Shown here one piece after another: positions 6,949 through 13,005 of a DNA stretch of 13,925 bases (position 1 is the first letter of the stretch; each line of letters begins with the position of its first letter). Origin of the DNA: Hyphomicrobiales bacterium. GTDB taxonomy: Bacteria; Pseudomonadota; Alphaproteobacteria; Rhizobiales; Beijerinckiaceae. Where the stretch lies: assembly GCA_028290125.1 (NCBI GenBank), contig JAQGKM010000426.1, forward strand, positions 1 through 13,925, written 5' to 3'. The translations under genes were made by a program, and so were the position numbers. Under the pieces are notes generated by a model that was given only the letters and a program-made list of their open reading frames with translations, was not told the DNA's origin and searched no databases.

Positions 6949-7893
6949 ATGTCGAAAGCTCGCGCCGCGTTGATCTTCGCCCTCGCTCTGGCCGCCCTGC
7001 CCGCACAGGCGAAGGACGCCATCAAGATTGCGGCAGGCGCGCGCGGCAATTGGGAAACCGCAGCGGCTGAAATGGGCGTGGTGTCGGGCATTTTCGACAA
7101 GCACGGCCTTCAGGCGGAAGTTCTCTGGACGCAGGGCAGCGGCGAGACGCTGCAGGCGACGGCGGCGGGCAGCGCGGATGTCGGCATCGGGCTTGGCCTC
7201 GCGGCGGCCATGTCGGCCTGGCTGAAGGGCGCGCCGATCCTGCCCATCGCCAACGCCTCGACGGGCCCCGATCTCTACTGGTACGTGCCTGCGGCCTCGC
7301 CGATCGCGTCGCTGAAAGACGCGGCGGGCAAGACCATGGCCTATTCGACGACCGGCTCTTCGAGCTACATGGCGCTCATCGCGCTCGGCAAACTCTACAA
7401 CGTGAACGTCAAGCCGACCGGCACCGGCAATCCGGCCGCGACCCTCGCGCAGGTCATGTCCGGACAGGTCGACATCGGCTGGGCGGGCCCGCCCTTCGGC
7501 ATCGATCAGGTCGAGGCCGGGAAACTGCGCATCGTCGCGCGGGAAGAGGAATTGCCCGACTTCCAGAACCAGACGGCGCGCATAATGGTCAGTCCGGTGA
7601 GTTTCATCCGCAATCGGCCGCAGGTGCTGAGCGCGTTCCGCGCCGCCTATGCCGAAACCATCGAGTGGATGTATGCGAGCCCTGACGCGATGAAGGCCTA
7701 CACCGCATTTTCAGGCATATCGCCCGACGTCACCAAGCGCGTGCGCGAGGAGTTCTTCCCCAAGAAAGCGCTTGAGCTCAATCGTCTTGCGGGCGTGAAT
7801 GAGGGGATGCGCGATGCGGTTGAAATGAAGTTTCTTCCCGCGCCCCTCACCAAGGAGCAGCAGGACGCGTTCTTTGCGTCCTACGCCAGATGA
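6949..7893 (+). CDS. ABC-transporter substrate-binding protein, NMT1/SsuA-TauA type
   Basis: ATG 6949 follows a strong AAAAGGAG and opens a signal peptide with cleavage at AQA|KD (residue 21); 314 aa. The mature protein has the two-lobed layout of the SsuA/TauA/ThiY (NMT1-like) family: IKIAAGARGNWETAAAEMGVVSG at the start, a helix rich in small residues (AGSADVGIGLGLAAAM), the hinge-region STTGSSSYMALIALG after LKDAAGKTMAY, then GQVDIGWAGPPFGID and late helices. Ligands in this family include sulfonates, nitrate, taurine, aromatic acids and thiamine precursors, so none can be assigned. No permease or ATPase gene lies within the window; the next gene is on the opposite strand. It is therefore an orphan binding protein that must use subunits encoded elsewhere or act as a sensor. 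Confidence 0.87.
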   Translation: MSKARAALIFALALAALPAQAKDAIKIAAGARGNWETAAAEMGVVSGIFDKHGLQAEVLWTQGSGETLQATAAGSADVGIGLGLAAAMSAWLKGAPILPIANASTGPDLYWYVPAASPIASLKDAAGKTMAYSTTGSSSYMALIALGKLYNVNVKPTGTGNPAATLAQVMSGQVDIGWAGPPFGIDQVEAGKLRIVAREEELPDFQNQTARIMVSPVSFIRNRPQVLSAFRAAYAETIEWMYASPDAMKAYTAFSGISPDVTKRVREEFFPKKALELNRLAGVNEGMRDAVEMKFLPAPLTKEQQDAFFASYAR

Positions 7894-7896
7894 GCG

Positions 7897-8220
7897 TCAG
7901 ATCTTGGTCCAGGCGGTGAAGCGGATTCCGACAATATCGTCCTCGCGCCAGACGACCGTGCCGTTGAAGATCTCGTTGCGGCTGAGGACATGAAGCTCGA
8001 CGTCGGTTGACAGTTTCGCGGAAGGATCGACGACGAGACGCGCACCGCTCTTCGACATGTCGCGCACCACGCACAACACAAAGCCGCCGTCATCGCGCCG
8101 GAGCTTGCCGGCGAGAAAGGTGCGATAACGCTGGGCCGCGCGATCGACGCCGCCGCAGGAAACGCCGTCTTGCGCCACCAGCCTGAGACGTCCTGAACGC
8201 CGTCCTGCCTCCGTGGTCAT
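7897..8220 (-). CDS. PilZ-domain protein (c-di-GMP effector)
   Basis: The 107-aa protein is little more than one PilZ domain. The c-di-GMP-binding signature is visible as RAAQR at residues 27-31 (RxxxR) and DMSKSG at 54-59 (DxSxxG), followed by ARLVV, then beta strands (VELHVLS, FNGTVVWREDDIVGIRFT). Stand-alone PilZ proteins bind c-di-GMP and modulate motility, exopolysaccharide or other partners through protein contacts; the partner is unknown here. The start at 8220 has a GGGGGATG stretch upstream. The gene converges on the substrate-binding protein with only 3 bases between the stops and no obvious terminator. Confidence 0.88.
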   Translation of the reverse strand: MTTEAGRRSGRLRLVAQDGVSCGGVDRAAQRYRTFLAGKLRRDDGGFVLCVVRDMSKSGARLVVDPSAKLSTDVELHVLSRNEIFNGTVVWREDDIVGIRFTAWTKI

Positions 8221-8412
8221 TTACCGACATCCCCCACTCACGCGCCGCGCTCGGCATCACTCGCTACATGAACTGTAACGCATTGGAGCTATTTGATATC
8301 TTACCGACGACGCGTATTTCTTCCGATGCTTGCCGAATGCTTCCGCGAATAGTTCAAATGCGATCCATTCCGGCTTGCGTTACCTTGCGCGTGAGAACAA
8401 ATGGGCACTGCA

Positions 8413-8421
8413 TGTGGATAA
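8413..8421 (-). promoter_or_regulatory. Perfect DnaA-box match
   Basis: The plus strand reads TGTGGATAA, the exact complement of the consensus TTATCCACA. It is a lone site; no cluster of further boxes or AT-rich unwinding element is seen, so it is not evidence for an origin. It could be a DnaA-responsive regulatory site or chance. Confidence 0.4.
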
Positions 8422-8496
8422 CGGGTGTGCCGTGCCGTAACGGCGGGACAAGCCGCGCGGTTGGTGATTGTTTGTCCCCCGGCGGGCCAGACGGCG

Positions 8497-8542
8497 CTGC
8501 CGCCAGCGAGGCCGGGGGGCCTCACGTCCCCGCTGGCGGCAG
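8497..8542. repeat. Nested inverted repeat upstream of the VanZ-like gene
   Basis: Outer arms CTGCCGCCAGCG (8497-8508) and CGCTGGCGGCAG (8531-8542) are perfectly complementary over 12 bp. Between them lies a second hairpin, GAGGCC (8508-8513) with GGCCTC (8518-8523), closing a GGGG loop. There is no T-run on either side, so it is not a standard intrinsic terminator. In RNA it would form a very stable structure about 20 bases before the likely start of the VanZ-like gene. It may be a REP-like element, an RNA leader structure or a protein-binding site. Confidence 0.75.
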
Positions 8543-8563
8543 ACACTAGATGGCCGGCGCGAG

Positions 8564-8944
8564 GTGCGGATCCTGTCGAAAACAATCGTGACCCTGTCGC
8601 GCACCGGTTTCTGGGTGTGCGTGCTGATCGTGCTCTACCTGTCGCTCGTTCCCGGAACCTTGCGACCGCACACGGGCGCGTCCGGACATTTCGAACATTT
8701 CATGGCTTATGCCGCGACCGGCTTCCTGTTCGCGCCAGGATCGCGCTGGCGCGAGCGCATGATTTGCGCGCTCGGCCTCGCCGCCCTGAGCGGCTGCGTG
8801 GAAATCGCGCAGGTGCGCATTCCGGGACGCACGGGTGAATTTGGCGGTTTCTTCTTTTCGACGATGGGCGCCTGGCTCGGATTGCTCGCCGGCGCGGCGG
8901 TGTGGTCCGTCTGGATGGCCAGACGGACCAGTCGCACGTCCTAG
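8564..8944 (+). CDS. VanZ-like small integral membrane protein
   Basis: The 126-aa product (from GTG 8564; GTG 8588 and TTG 8468 are alternatives, none with a good ribosome-binding site) has about four membrane segments. These are WVCVLIVLYLSLVPG, the segment around EHFMAYAATGFLFAPG, ICALGLAALSGCVEIAQ, and FFFSTMGAWLGLLAGAAVWSV. The VanZ-family marks are LSLVPGTLRP, GHFEHFMAYA and a conserved Glu/Gln in CVEIAQ followed by RxGE(F). VanZ relatives are widespread membrane proteins; in glycopeptide-resistance clusters VanZ gives low-level teicoplanin resistance, but no such cluster is present here and no resistance role should be inferred. The final codons contain a 12-bp hairpin (8903-8930). The stop TAG (8942-8944) shares the tetranucleotide CTAG with the stop of the convergent gene. 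Confidence 0.75.
   Translation: MRILSKTIVTLSRTGFWVCVLIVLYLSLVPGTLRPHTGASGHFEHFMAYAATGFLFAPGSRWRERMICALGLAALSGCVEIAQVRIPGRTGEFGGFFFSTMGAWLGLLAGAAVWSVWMARRTSRTS
8903..8930. terminator. Hairpin inside the 3' end of the VanZ-like gene, possible bidirectional terminator
   Basis: TGGTCCGTCTGG (8903-8914) pairs perfectly with CCAGACGGACCA (8919-8930) across an ATGG loop. It lies 11 bases before the shared CTAG double stop. No U-tract follows on either strand, so termination activity is unproven. The coding sequence is constrained to match both arms (WSVWMARRTS), which suggests selection on structure. Confidence 0.5.
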
Positions 8945-9636
8945 AGCGGCGGGTTCTCGCCGCCGGCCGGGCCGATCGACGCCCGGATCACCTTCATCTC
9001 GCCCTCGGGCGGCTTGCGGCCGGCGAGCGTGATCAGCGCGCCGGGCTTGATATCGTCGGCGCTGGCTGGCCGGGCGATCCAGATGACGGCGTCTTTCGCG
9101 AGCGTCAGTTTCCGCTCGCCCTCTTTGTAAGCGAGGCTGAGCTGCGGACCGTCGTTGCTCTCGCCGATCTCCGTGATCTTCGCCACCACCTGGCTCGGAT
9201 CGGTCGAGGCCTGCGTGCCGGCGACCGTCTCGGCGCCCGGCTCGTAGATGACGACCTGCGCGGCCATCATGCCGCCCGCCGGGTTGTTCTTCGCCTGCGC
9301 GGTGACCTGCGCGCCGGACTTCAGATCCGACACCTTGCCGCGACGCATGGAGTTGATGCCCGGCCCCGCATCGAAGCGGATTGTCAGCGACACGCCCTGG
9401 CTCGGCGAAACCGAGATCAGGCCGCCGGCGAACTTTTCGACCGTGCCGCTGATGCGCACGTCGTCGTCGCTGGCCTGCGCGGACGCGGGCGGCGTTACGG
9501 GCGCGGGAGTCGCCGGTTTGGCGGGCGCCGGCGCCGTTTGGGCGGGAGCAGCTGGCGGCTCCTGCTGCGCATGGGCCGGCGCCGCCAGCCAGGGCGCCGC
9601 GACGATTAGGGTAAGGGCGTGAACGACCGCGCGCAT
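8941..9636 (-). CDS. Secreted Pro/Ala-rich protein with beta-strand (DUF5666-like) repeats
   Basis: ATG 9636 is preferred to an upstream in-frame start at 9672 because GAAGGAG lies six bases before it and it opens a signal peptide with cleavage at AHA|QQ (residue 23); 231 aa. Residues 24-55 are a flexible Pro/Ala linker (PPAAPAQTAPAPAKP...). The rest is beta-rich, with two roughly similar blocks: VRISGTVEKFAGGLISVSPS...GKVSDLKSGAQVTAQAK, and VVAKITEIG...KLTLAKDAVIWIARP...DDIKPGALITLAG. Such small OB-like blocks resemble DUF5666-type periplasmic proteins. The function is unknown. It overlaps the convergent VanZ-like gene by three bases (shared CTAG) and is divergent from the gene at 9825. Confidence 0.75.
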   Translation of the reverse strand: MRAVVHALTLIVAAPWLAAPAHAQQEPPAAPAQTAPAPAKPATPAPVTPPASAQASDDDVRISGTVEKFAGGLISVSPSQGVSLTIRFDAGPGINSMRRGKVSDLKSGAQVTAQAKNNPAGGMMAAQVVIYEPGAETVAGTQASTDPSQVVAKITEIGESNDGPQLSLAYKEGERKLTLAKDAVIWIARPASADDIKPGALITLAGRKPPEGEMKVIRASIGPAGGENPPL

Positions 9637-9778
9637 GAAAGCTCCTTCGCAACCTCGAAAATCCAAAGGCAACGCAGGACAGCCCTCTTGGCTCCGTTAA
9701 TTCGCGACGCGCGTCCAATAGGCGCCGGATAAGTGTGCACCTGCGAAAAATCCGCGCATGACGCAACGCAACAAAGTG

Positions 9779-9793
9779 TTAACTTGTGATTAG
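9779..9793 (+). promoter_or_regulatory. Possible CtrA-type site
   Basis: TTAA-CTTGTGA-TTAG matches the alphaproteobacterial CtrA consensus TTAA-N7-TTAA at seven of eight specified bases. It lies in the divergent region between the secreted protein and the small gene at 9825. With a single near-match, chance is quite possible. Confidence 0.3.
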
Positions 9794-9824
9794 GGAATTC
9801 ACCTCAAGGCAAAAGAGACCCGTG

Positions 9825-10040
9825 ATGGATCGAGGAGCCCGAGTGAAATTCAAGGACGGCTCGAAGGCCCGCGCCAACTGGCGTGTGAGCGACGGCATGG
9901 CCGGCATGGTTCTTGCCCGGTATCGCCCCCCGCAGGATGGCCAGCCGGAGCGAGTCGACGTCGTTTTCACCGAAAATCTGACGGTTTGGGGCGAAAGGGC
10001 GAGTGAATTCGAAATTCTCCCGCCCGAGAAGCTGCAGTGA
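9825..10040 (+). CDS. Small basic hypothetical protein (71 aa)
   Basis: The frame stops at TGA 10038-10040. ATG 9825 is taken as the start, but GTG 9843 is a serious alternative because GAGGAG lies five bases before it (65 aa product). The N-terminal half is basic (RGARVKFKDGSKARANWRVSDG). The middle resembles a small SH3-like barrel strand pattern (GMAGMVLARYRPP...ERVDVVFTENLTVWGERASEFEIL), a layout common in small proteins that wrap a short peptide or nucleic acid. No membrane segment or signal is seen. It converges on the CAP-domain gene with 7 bases between the stops. I do not recognise a named family. Confidence 0.65.
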   Translation: MDRGARVKFKDGSKARANWRVSDGMAGMVLARYRPPQDGQPERVDVVFTENLTVWGERASEFEILPPEKLQ

Positions 10041-10062
10041 TCGGCGCTTAGCGACCGATCAC
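10037..10062. terminator. Stem-loop spanning a convergent gene junction
   Basis: GTGATCGGCGC (10037-10047) pairs with GCG, a bulged A, and CCGATCAC (10051-10062) across a TTA loop. The structure contains the TGA stop of the plus-strand gene in one arm, and the TTA loop is the complement of the TAA stop of the minus-strand gene. No U-tract follows, so if it terminates transcription it does so atypically. Confidence 0.5.
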
Positions 10063-10572
10063 GAAGCCGACGCCGAACGGCATCAGGCCGAAACCAAACC
10101 CGGACGACGCCGTGCGAGAGGATTCATCTTCCGCCAGCACCATCGCCCAATAGGGCCGTCCCGGCGCATCGACGCGCGCGACGCCGATGCGGGTTACGCC
10201 GCGCATCAGCAGGTTGGCCTGATGGCCGGGCGAGCGCTGCCAGCTTTCGATGGCCGCCTGCATCGACCGGTGGCCGACGCCGACGTTTTCCGCCGCCGGC
10301 ACATGGCCGAGGCCAGCCGCACTCATGCGGGATCCGAAACTTCCGCCGACATCATGAGACAGCACGCCGGCAGCGGCCATCGCCTGCGCCTGGCGTTCGG
10401 CCGCGCGCGTCAGCGCCGGGTCGATCCGCACCGGACCCAGGCCGTAGGCGGCGCGGAAGCGGGTCACCATGGAGGCGGCGCCGGAATCGGCAGGACCCGC
10501 CATGGCGGACGAAGTGAAGGCGGTCGAGGTCAGGCCAAGAGCAAGGGCGAATACGCAGGACAGGCGCACCAT
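10048..10572 (-). CDS. Secreted CAP-domain (SCP/YkwD-like) protein
   Basis: The 174-aa product has a signal peptide (cleavage AMA|GP, residue 25) and a compact CAP domain. The expected cavity residues are present: H73 in VLSHDVGG, E95 in AENVGVG, and H117 in SPGHQANLL. The stretch GVTRIGVARV...PYWAMVLAED forms the final strands. Bacterial CAP/YkwD proteins are periplasmic or secreted, and their biochemical activity is largely unsettled (lipid binding or proteolysis have been proposed for relatives). The C-terminal tail is rich in Gly and Phe (SGFGFGLMPFGVGFVIGR), unusual and perhaps a surface or membrane-contact element. The start ATG 10572 has GGAG upstream. The sensor-kinase gene ends 91 bases upstream on the same strand, so cotranscription is possible but a separate promoter fits too. 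Confidence 0.85.
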   Translation of the reverse strand: MVRLSCVFALALGLTSTAFTSSAMAGPADSGAASMVTRFRAAYGLGPVRIDPALTRAAERQAQAMAAAGVLSHDVGGSFGSRMSAAGLGHVPAAENVGVGHRSMQAAIESWQRSPGHQANLLMRGVTRIGVARVDAPGRPYWAMVLAEDESSRTASSGFGFGLMPFGVGFVIGR

Positions 10573-10663
10573 GACAGGATCTCCGGCGCCACCGAACGCG
10601 CGGCGCAGACATCATGGTCGCTGAAAGACTTTAAACTCGGGTATATGGGTTCACTCAGCTTGT

Positions 10664-12769
10664 TCAGACCGTTGCGCCGGCCTTCGCGAGAAGTCGCGCG
10701 ACCGCCGCGGACAGTTCCGCCGCCGTGAACGGCTTGCCGAGCCGCGGAAGATGCGCCGGCACTTCGCCGGCGCGCTCCGCGTAGCCGGTGACGACGAGCA
10801 CGGGCAGGTTCGGCTGTTCCTCCGCCACACGCGCGGCGAGCGTGGCGCCGCTCATCCCTGGCATGACGAGATCGGTGATCAGCATGTCGAACGCGCGCGC
10901 GCGCAGGAGGCGCAGGCCGGTCAGCGCATCCGGCGCCTGCGCGATCGTATAGCCCTCATCCTCCAGCATCGCCGCCGTGGCCTGCCGGACGAGTTCATCG
11001 TCATCCACCAGCAGGATCGCGCCCGTGGTCTTCTCGGACGACCGAGCCGCAGCCGGCGCATCGCTGATGCGCGCAGCGTTCGGCGACCGCATGAGCCAGA
11101 TTTCCACGCGCGTGCCCTCGCCGGACCAGCTCTGGAGCCTGAAGGCGCCGCCCGACTGAATCGCCAGACCATGCACCATGGAGAGACCGAGGCCCGTCCC
11201 CTTGCCGACTTCCTTGGTGGTGAAGAAAGGCTCGCTCGCGCGCGCCAGCGTCGCCGCGTCCATGCCCACGCCGGAATCGGCAAGCGCGAGGCAGATGTAG
11301 TCGCCTGCCGGCAGTGACATGTCGTTGTCAGCCGCGAGCGAACGTCGACCGACCGACAGGGTGATCGTGCCGCCGTCCGGCATGGCGTCGCGCGCATTCA
11401 CCGCAAGATTGAGCACGGCGAGCTCGAGCTGGTTGGGATCGACAAGCGCGGGCGGCACGTCAGGCTCGATGTCCGTGACGATCACGCAATTCGAGCCCAG
11501 CGTGCTGCGCAGCAGGTCCATGATGCCGCGCACCAGCACCGAGACATCGACGCTCTGCGGCGCGAGATCCTGCCGCCGCGCGAAGGCCAGCAGTCGCTGC
11601 GTCAGGATGGCGCCGCGCTCGGCGCCCTGCGTTGCGCGCTCCAGCAACAATTCGGCGCGTTCGTTGCCGCGCACGAATTTTCCGAGCAGGCCGAGATTGC
11701 CGAGAACGACGGCCAGCAGATTGTTGAAGTCATGCGCGATGCCGCCGGTCAGCTGGCCGATGCTTTCGAGCTTCTGCGACTGGAACAGCCGCTGTTCCGC
11801 CGCGAGCCGCTGCTCGCTCTGGATAGAGAGCTGGCGCAGCACTTCATGTTCGTTCTGCACGCGCTTCAAAGCCAGCAGCGACAGGACGAGCAGGAAGAAC
11901 GAGGCCGAGCCCGCCACCGCGCCATAGAGGCGCAGATTGGTGAACCAGCGCTCCGACAGCGCAGCGTCCGTCTGGCCGAAGACCACATAGGCGTTGTAGG
12001 GCGCGACCTTGCGAAAGGCGAACACGCCCTTCTCATTGTCGATCGGCGAGCGTCCACGAAACAGGCCCGAGACAGGATCTTTCGCGATGGCCGCCATCAA
12101 CGGATGCGCGGCAGCGATCTGCGGGTCCGACATGTCGGGATCATGCGCCAGAATGGAGCCGTCGCCACGCAGCAGCAGCGCCAGATGACGCCCGTTGGGC
12201 GAGGCTTCGCGGAAGACGTTTTCAAAATATTCCGGGCTCAGGGCGACATGCAGGACGCCATTGAAGACACCATCGGGCGTCAGCCTCGGACGACTGACCG
12301 CGAAGGAGGCCGTGCTTGTGGCGCGACCGGTGAATGGCGGACTTATGTTCGTGCCGAGAGCGCCGTTCTTGTGGGCCAGAAAGAAGTCGCGGTCGGCGAT
12401 CCCGACGCTGCGGTTCCAGTCCTGGCTGCCCGCCAGAACGCCGCCATTGGCGTTGCTGATCCAGATCGACACCGCTTGCGGCAGGGGCGCCTTGAGGGTG
12501 CGCAGGAAGTTGTTGATCGCCGGCGTCTCGATCTGCGCGGGCGCGAGGTCACGAATGCGGTCGTCGACGCGGCCAAGCAGCAGGTCGACGGTGTCGAACA
12601 CCTTGCGCGCATGTTCATCGAGAATGGTGGCGGTGCGTTGCACCGTGCCTTCGCCTTCGCGAAGCACGTCCCGACGATTCTCGACGGCCGCAGCCAGAAA
12701 GGCCGTCGCCGGAATGATGATAGCCGCCGCGACAAGCGCCTTGTGAAATAGCACGGATGAACCTTGCAC
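10664..12769 (-). CDS. Hybrid sensor histidine kinase with periplasmic Cache-type sensor and C-terminal receiver
   Basis: The 701-aa product starts at GTG 12769, supported by GGAGG five bases upstream. A first membrane segment (about 8-29) is followed by a 250-residue periplasmic region with double-Cache (PDC) marks such as VDLLLGRVDDRIRDL, SVGIADRDFFLAHK and PDGVFNGVLHVALSPEYF. A second membrane segment spans about 282-302. A short coiled linker leads to the H-box GGIAHDFNN with phospho-acceptor H346. The ATPase motifs are intact: N box LNLAVNARDAM (about 453), G1 DSGVGMD (498-504), F box SEPFFTTK (512-519), G2 GKGTGLGLS (522-530). The receiver (about 584-698) has DDDE 589-592, phospho-acceptor D633 and K679. 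It should sense an extracytoplasmic small ligand (amino or carboxylic acids are typical for the fold). No separate response regulator is adjacent. It is divergent from the molybdenum hydroxylase gene. Confidence 0.93.
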   Translation of the reverse strand: MQGSSVLFHKALVAAAIIIPATAFLAAAVENRRDVLREGEGTVQRTATILDEHARKVFDTVDLLLGRVDDRIRDLAPAQIETPAINNFLRTLKAPLPQAVSIWISNANGGVLAGSQDWNRSVGIADRDFFLAHKNGALGTNISPPFTGRATSTASFAVSRPRLTPDGVFNGVLHVALSPEYFENVFREASPNGRHLALLLRGDGSILAHDPDMSDPQIAAAHPLMAAIAKDPVSGLFRGRSPIDNEKGVFAFRKVAPYNAYVVFGQTDAALSERWFTNLRLYGAVAGSASFFLLVLSLLALKRVQNEHEVLRQLSIQSEQRLAAEQRLFQSQKLESIGQLTGGIAHDFNNLLAVVLGNLGLLGKFVRGNERAELLLERATQGAERGAILTQRLLAFARRQDLAPQSVDVSVLVRGIMDLLRSTLGSNCVIVTDIEPDVPPALVDPNQLELAVLNLAVNARDAMPDGGTITLSVGRRSLAADNDMSLPAGDYICLALADSGVGMDAATLARASEPFFTTKEVGKGTGLGLSMVHGLAIQSGGAFRLQSWSGEGTRVEIWLMRSPNAARISDAPAAARSSEKTTGAILLVDDDELVRQATAAMLEDEGYTIAQAPDALTGLRLLRARAFDMLITDLVMPGMSGATLAARVAEEQPNLPVLVVTGYAERAGEVPAHLPRLGKPFTAAELSAAVARLLAKAGATV

Positions 12770-13005
12770 CTGGCCTCCGGTTGGGGACGTCCAATCCTCC
12801 GAACCCTACAACAGTCGAAACCGGCCACGCGAGCTTTACAGCAGGTCGAAGCCCTGGAATTCGGCGGCGCAAAGCGCTTATGCACATAGCGGAGGCCAAG
12901 GCCCAGCCCGAGTCAAGCTCCGCTTACGGCGGACCGGCGCATCGTGTAAGGAAGACGGGCGATATGCTATGGGCGAAAGGCCGAAAGAAAATGGCCGGAG
13001 GACAT
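12770..13005. promoter_or_regulatory. Divergent intergenic region, sensor kinase / molybdenum hydroxylase
   Basis: These 236 bases separate the divergent kinase and hydroxylase genes and must contain promoters for both. No frame here is convincing; in-frame ATGs at 12964 and 12991 could extend the hydroxylase but lack good ribosome-binding sites. I could not identify a clear -35/-10 pair or operator. Confidence 0.45.

Larger units (their letters stand above)
8221..8563. other. Gene-free region with a DnaA box and a large nested inverted repeat
   Basis: I find no convincing gene in these roughly 340 bases. A 93-codon plus-strand frame (8268-8549) lacks a ribosome-binding site and any family character. 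The first half is less GC-rich than the surroundings and probably carries the promoter of the minus-strand PilZ gene. A perfect DnaA box lies at 8413-8421, a short inverted pair GGGACAA/TTGTCCC at 8446-8452 and 8472-8478, and a strong nested inverted repeat at 8497-8542, listed separately. The last part is the leader of the VanZ-like gene. Confidence 0.5.

Noticed and set aside
5766..7100. Minus-strand 444-codon frame antisense to the ZntB-like gene
   Set aside because: Antisense shadow; the plus strand has the GMN motif and membrane segments.
8413..8421. Replication origin
   Set aside because: Only one DnaA box, with no box cluster, AT-rich unwinding region or dnaA/dnaN/parAB/repC genes nearby.
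8440..8545. Possible structured RNA such as 4.5S/SRP RNA
   Set aside because: The conserved SRP core (GGAAG...AGCA tetraloop region) is absent; only inverted repeats can be supported.
8268..8549. Plus-strand 93-codon frame in the gene-free region
   Set aside because: It starts at an ATG without a ribosome-binding site, runs through the nested inverted repeat and shows no domain, membrane segment or biased codon use.
8564..8944. Teicoplanin-resistance call for the VanZ-like protein
   Set aside because: No van cluster is present and VanZ-like proteins are widespread in Gram-negative bacteria without such a role.
8546..9766. Minus-strand 406-codon frame across the VanZ-like and secreted-protein genes
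   Set aside because: It is out of frame with both supported genes and yields an Arg/Gly/Ala-rich product with no fold.
11732..12751. Plus-strand 339-codon frame antisense to the histidine kinase
   Set aside because: Antisense shadow; all kinase motifs are intact on the minus strand.
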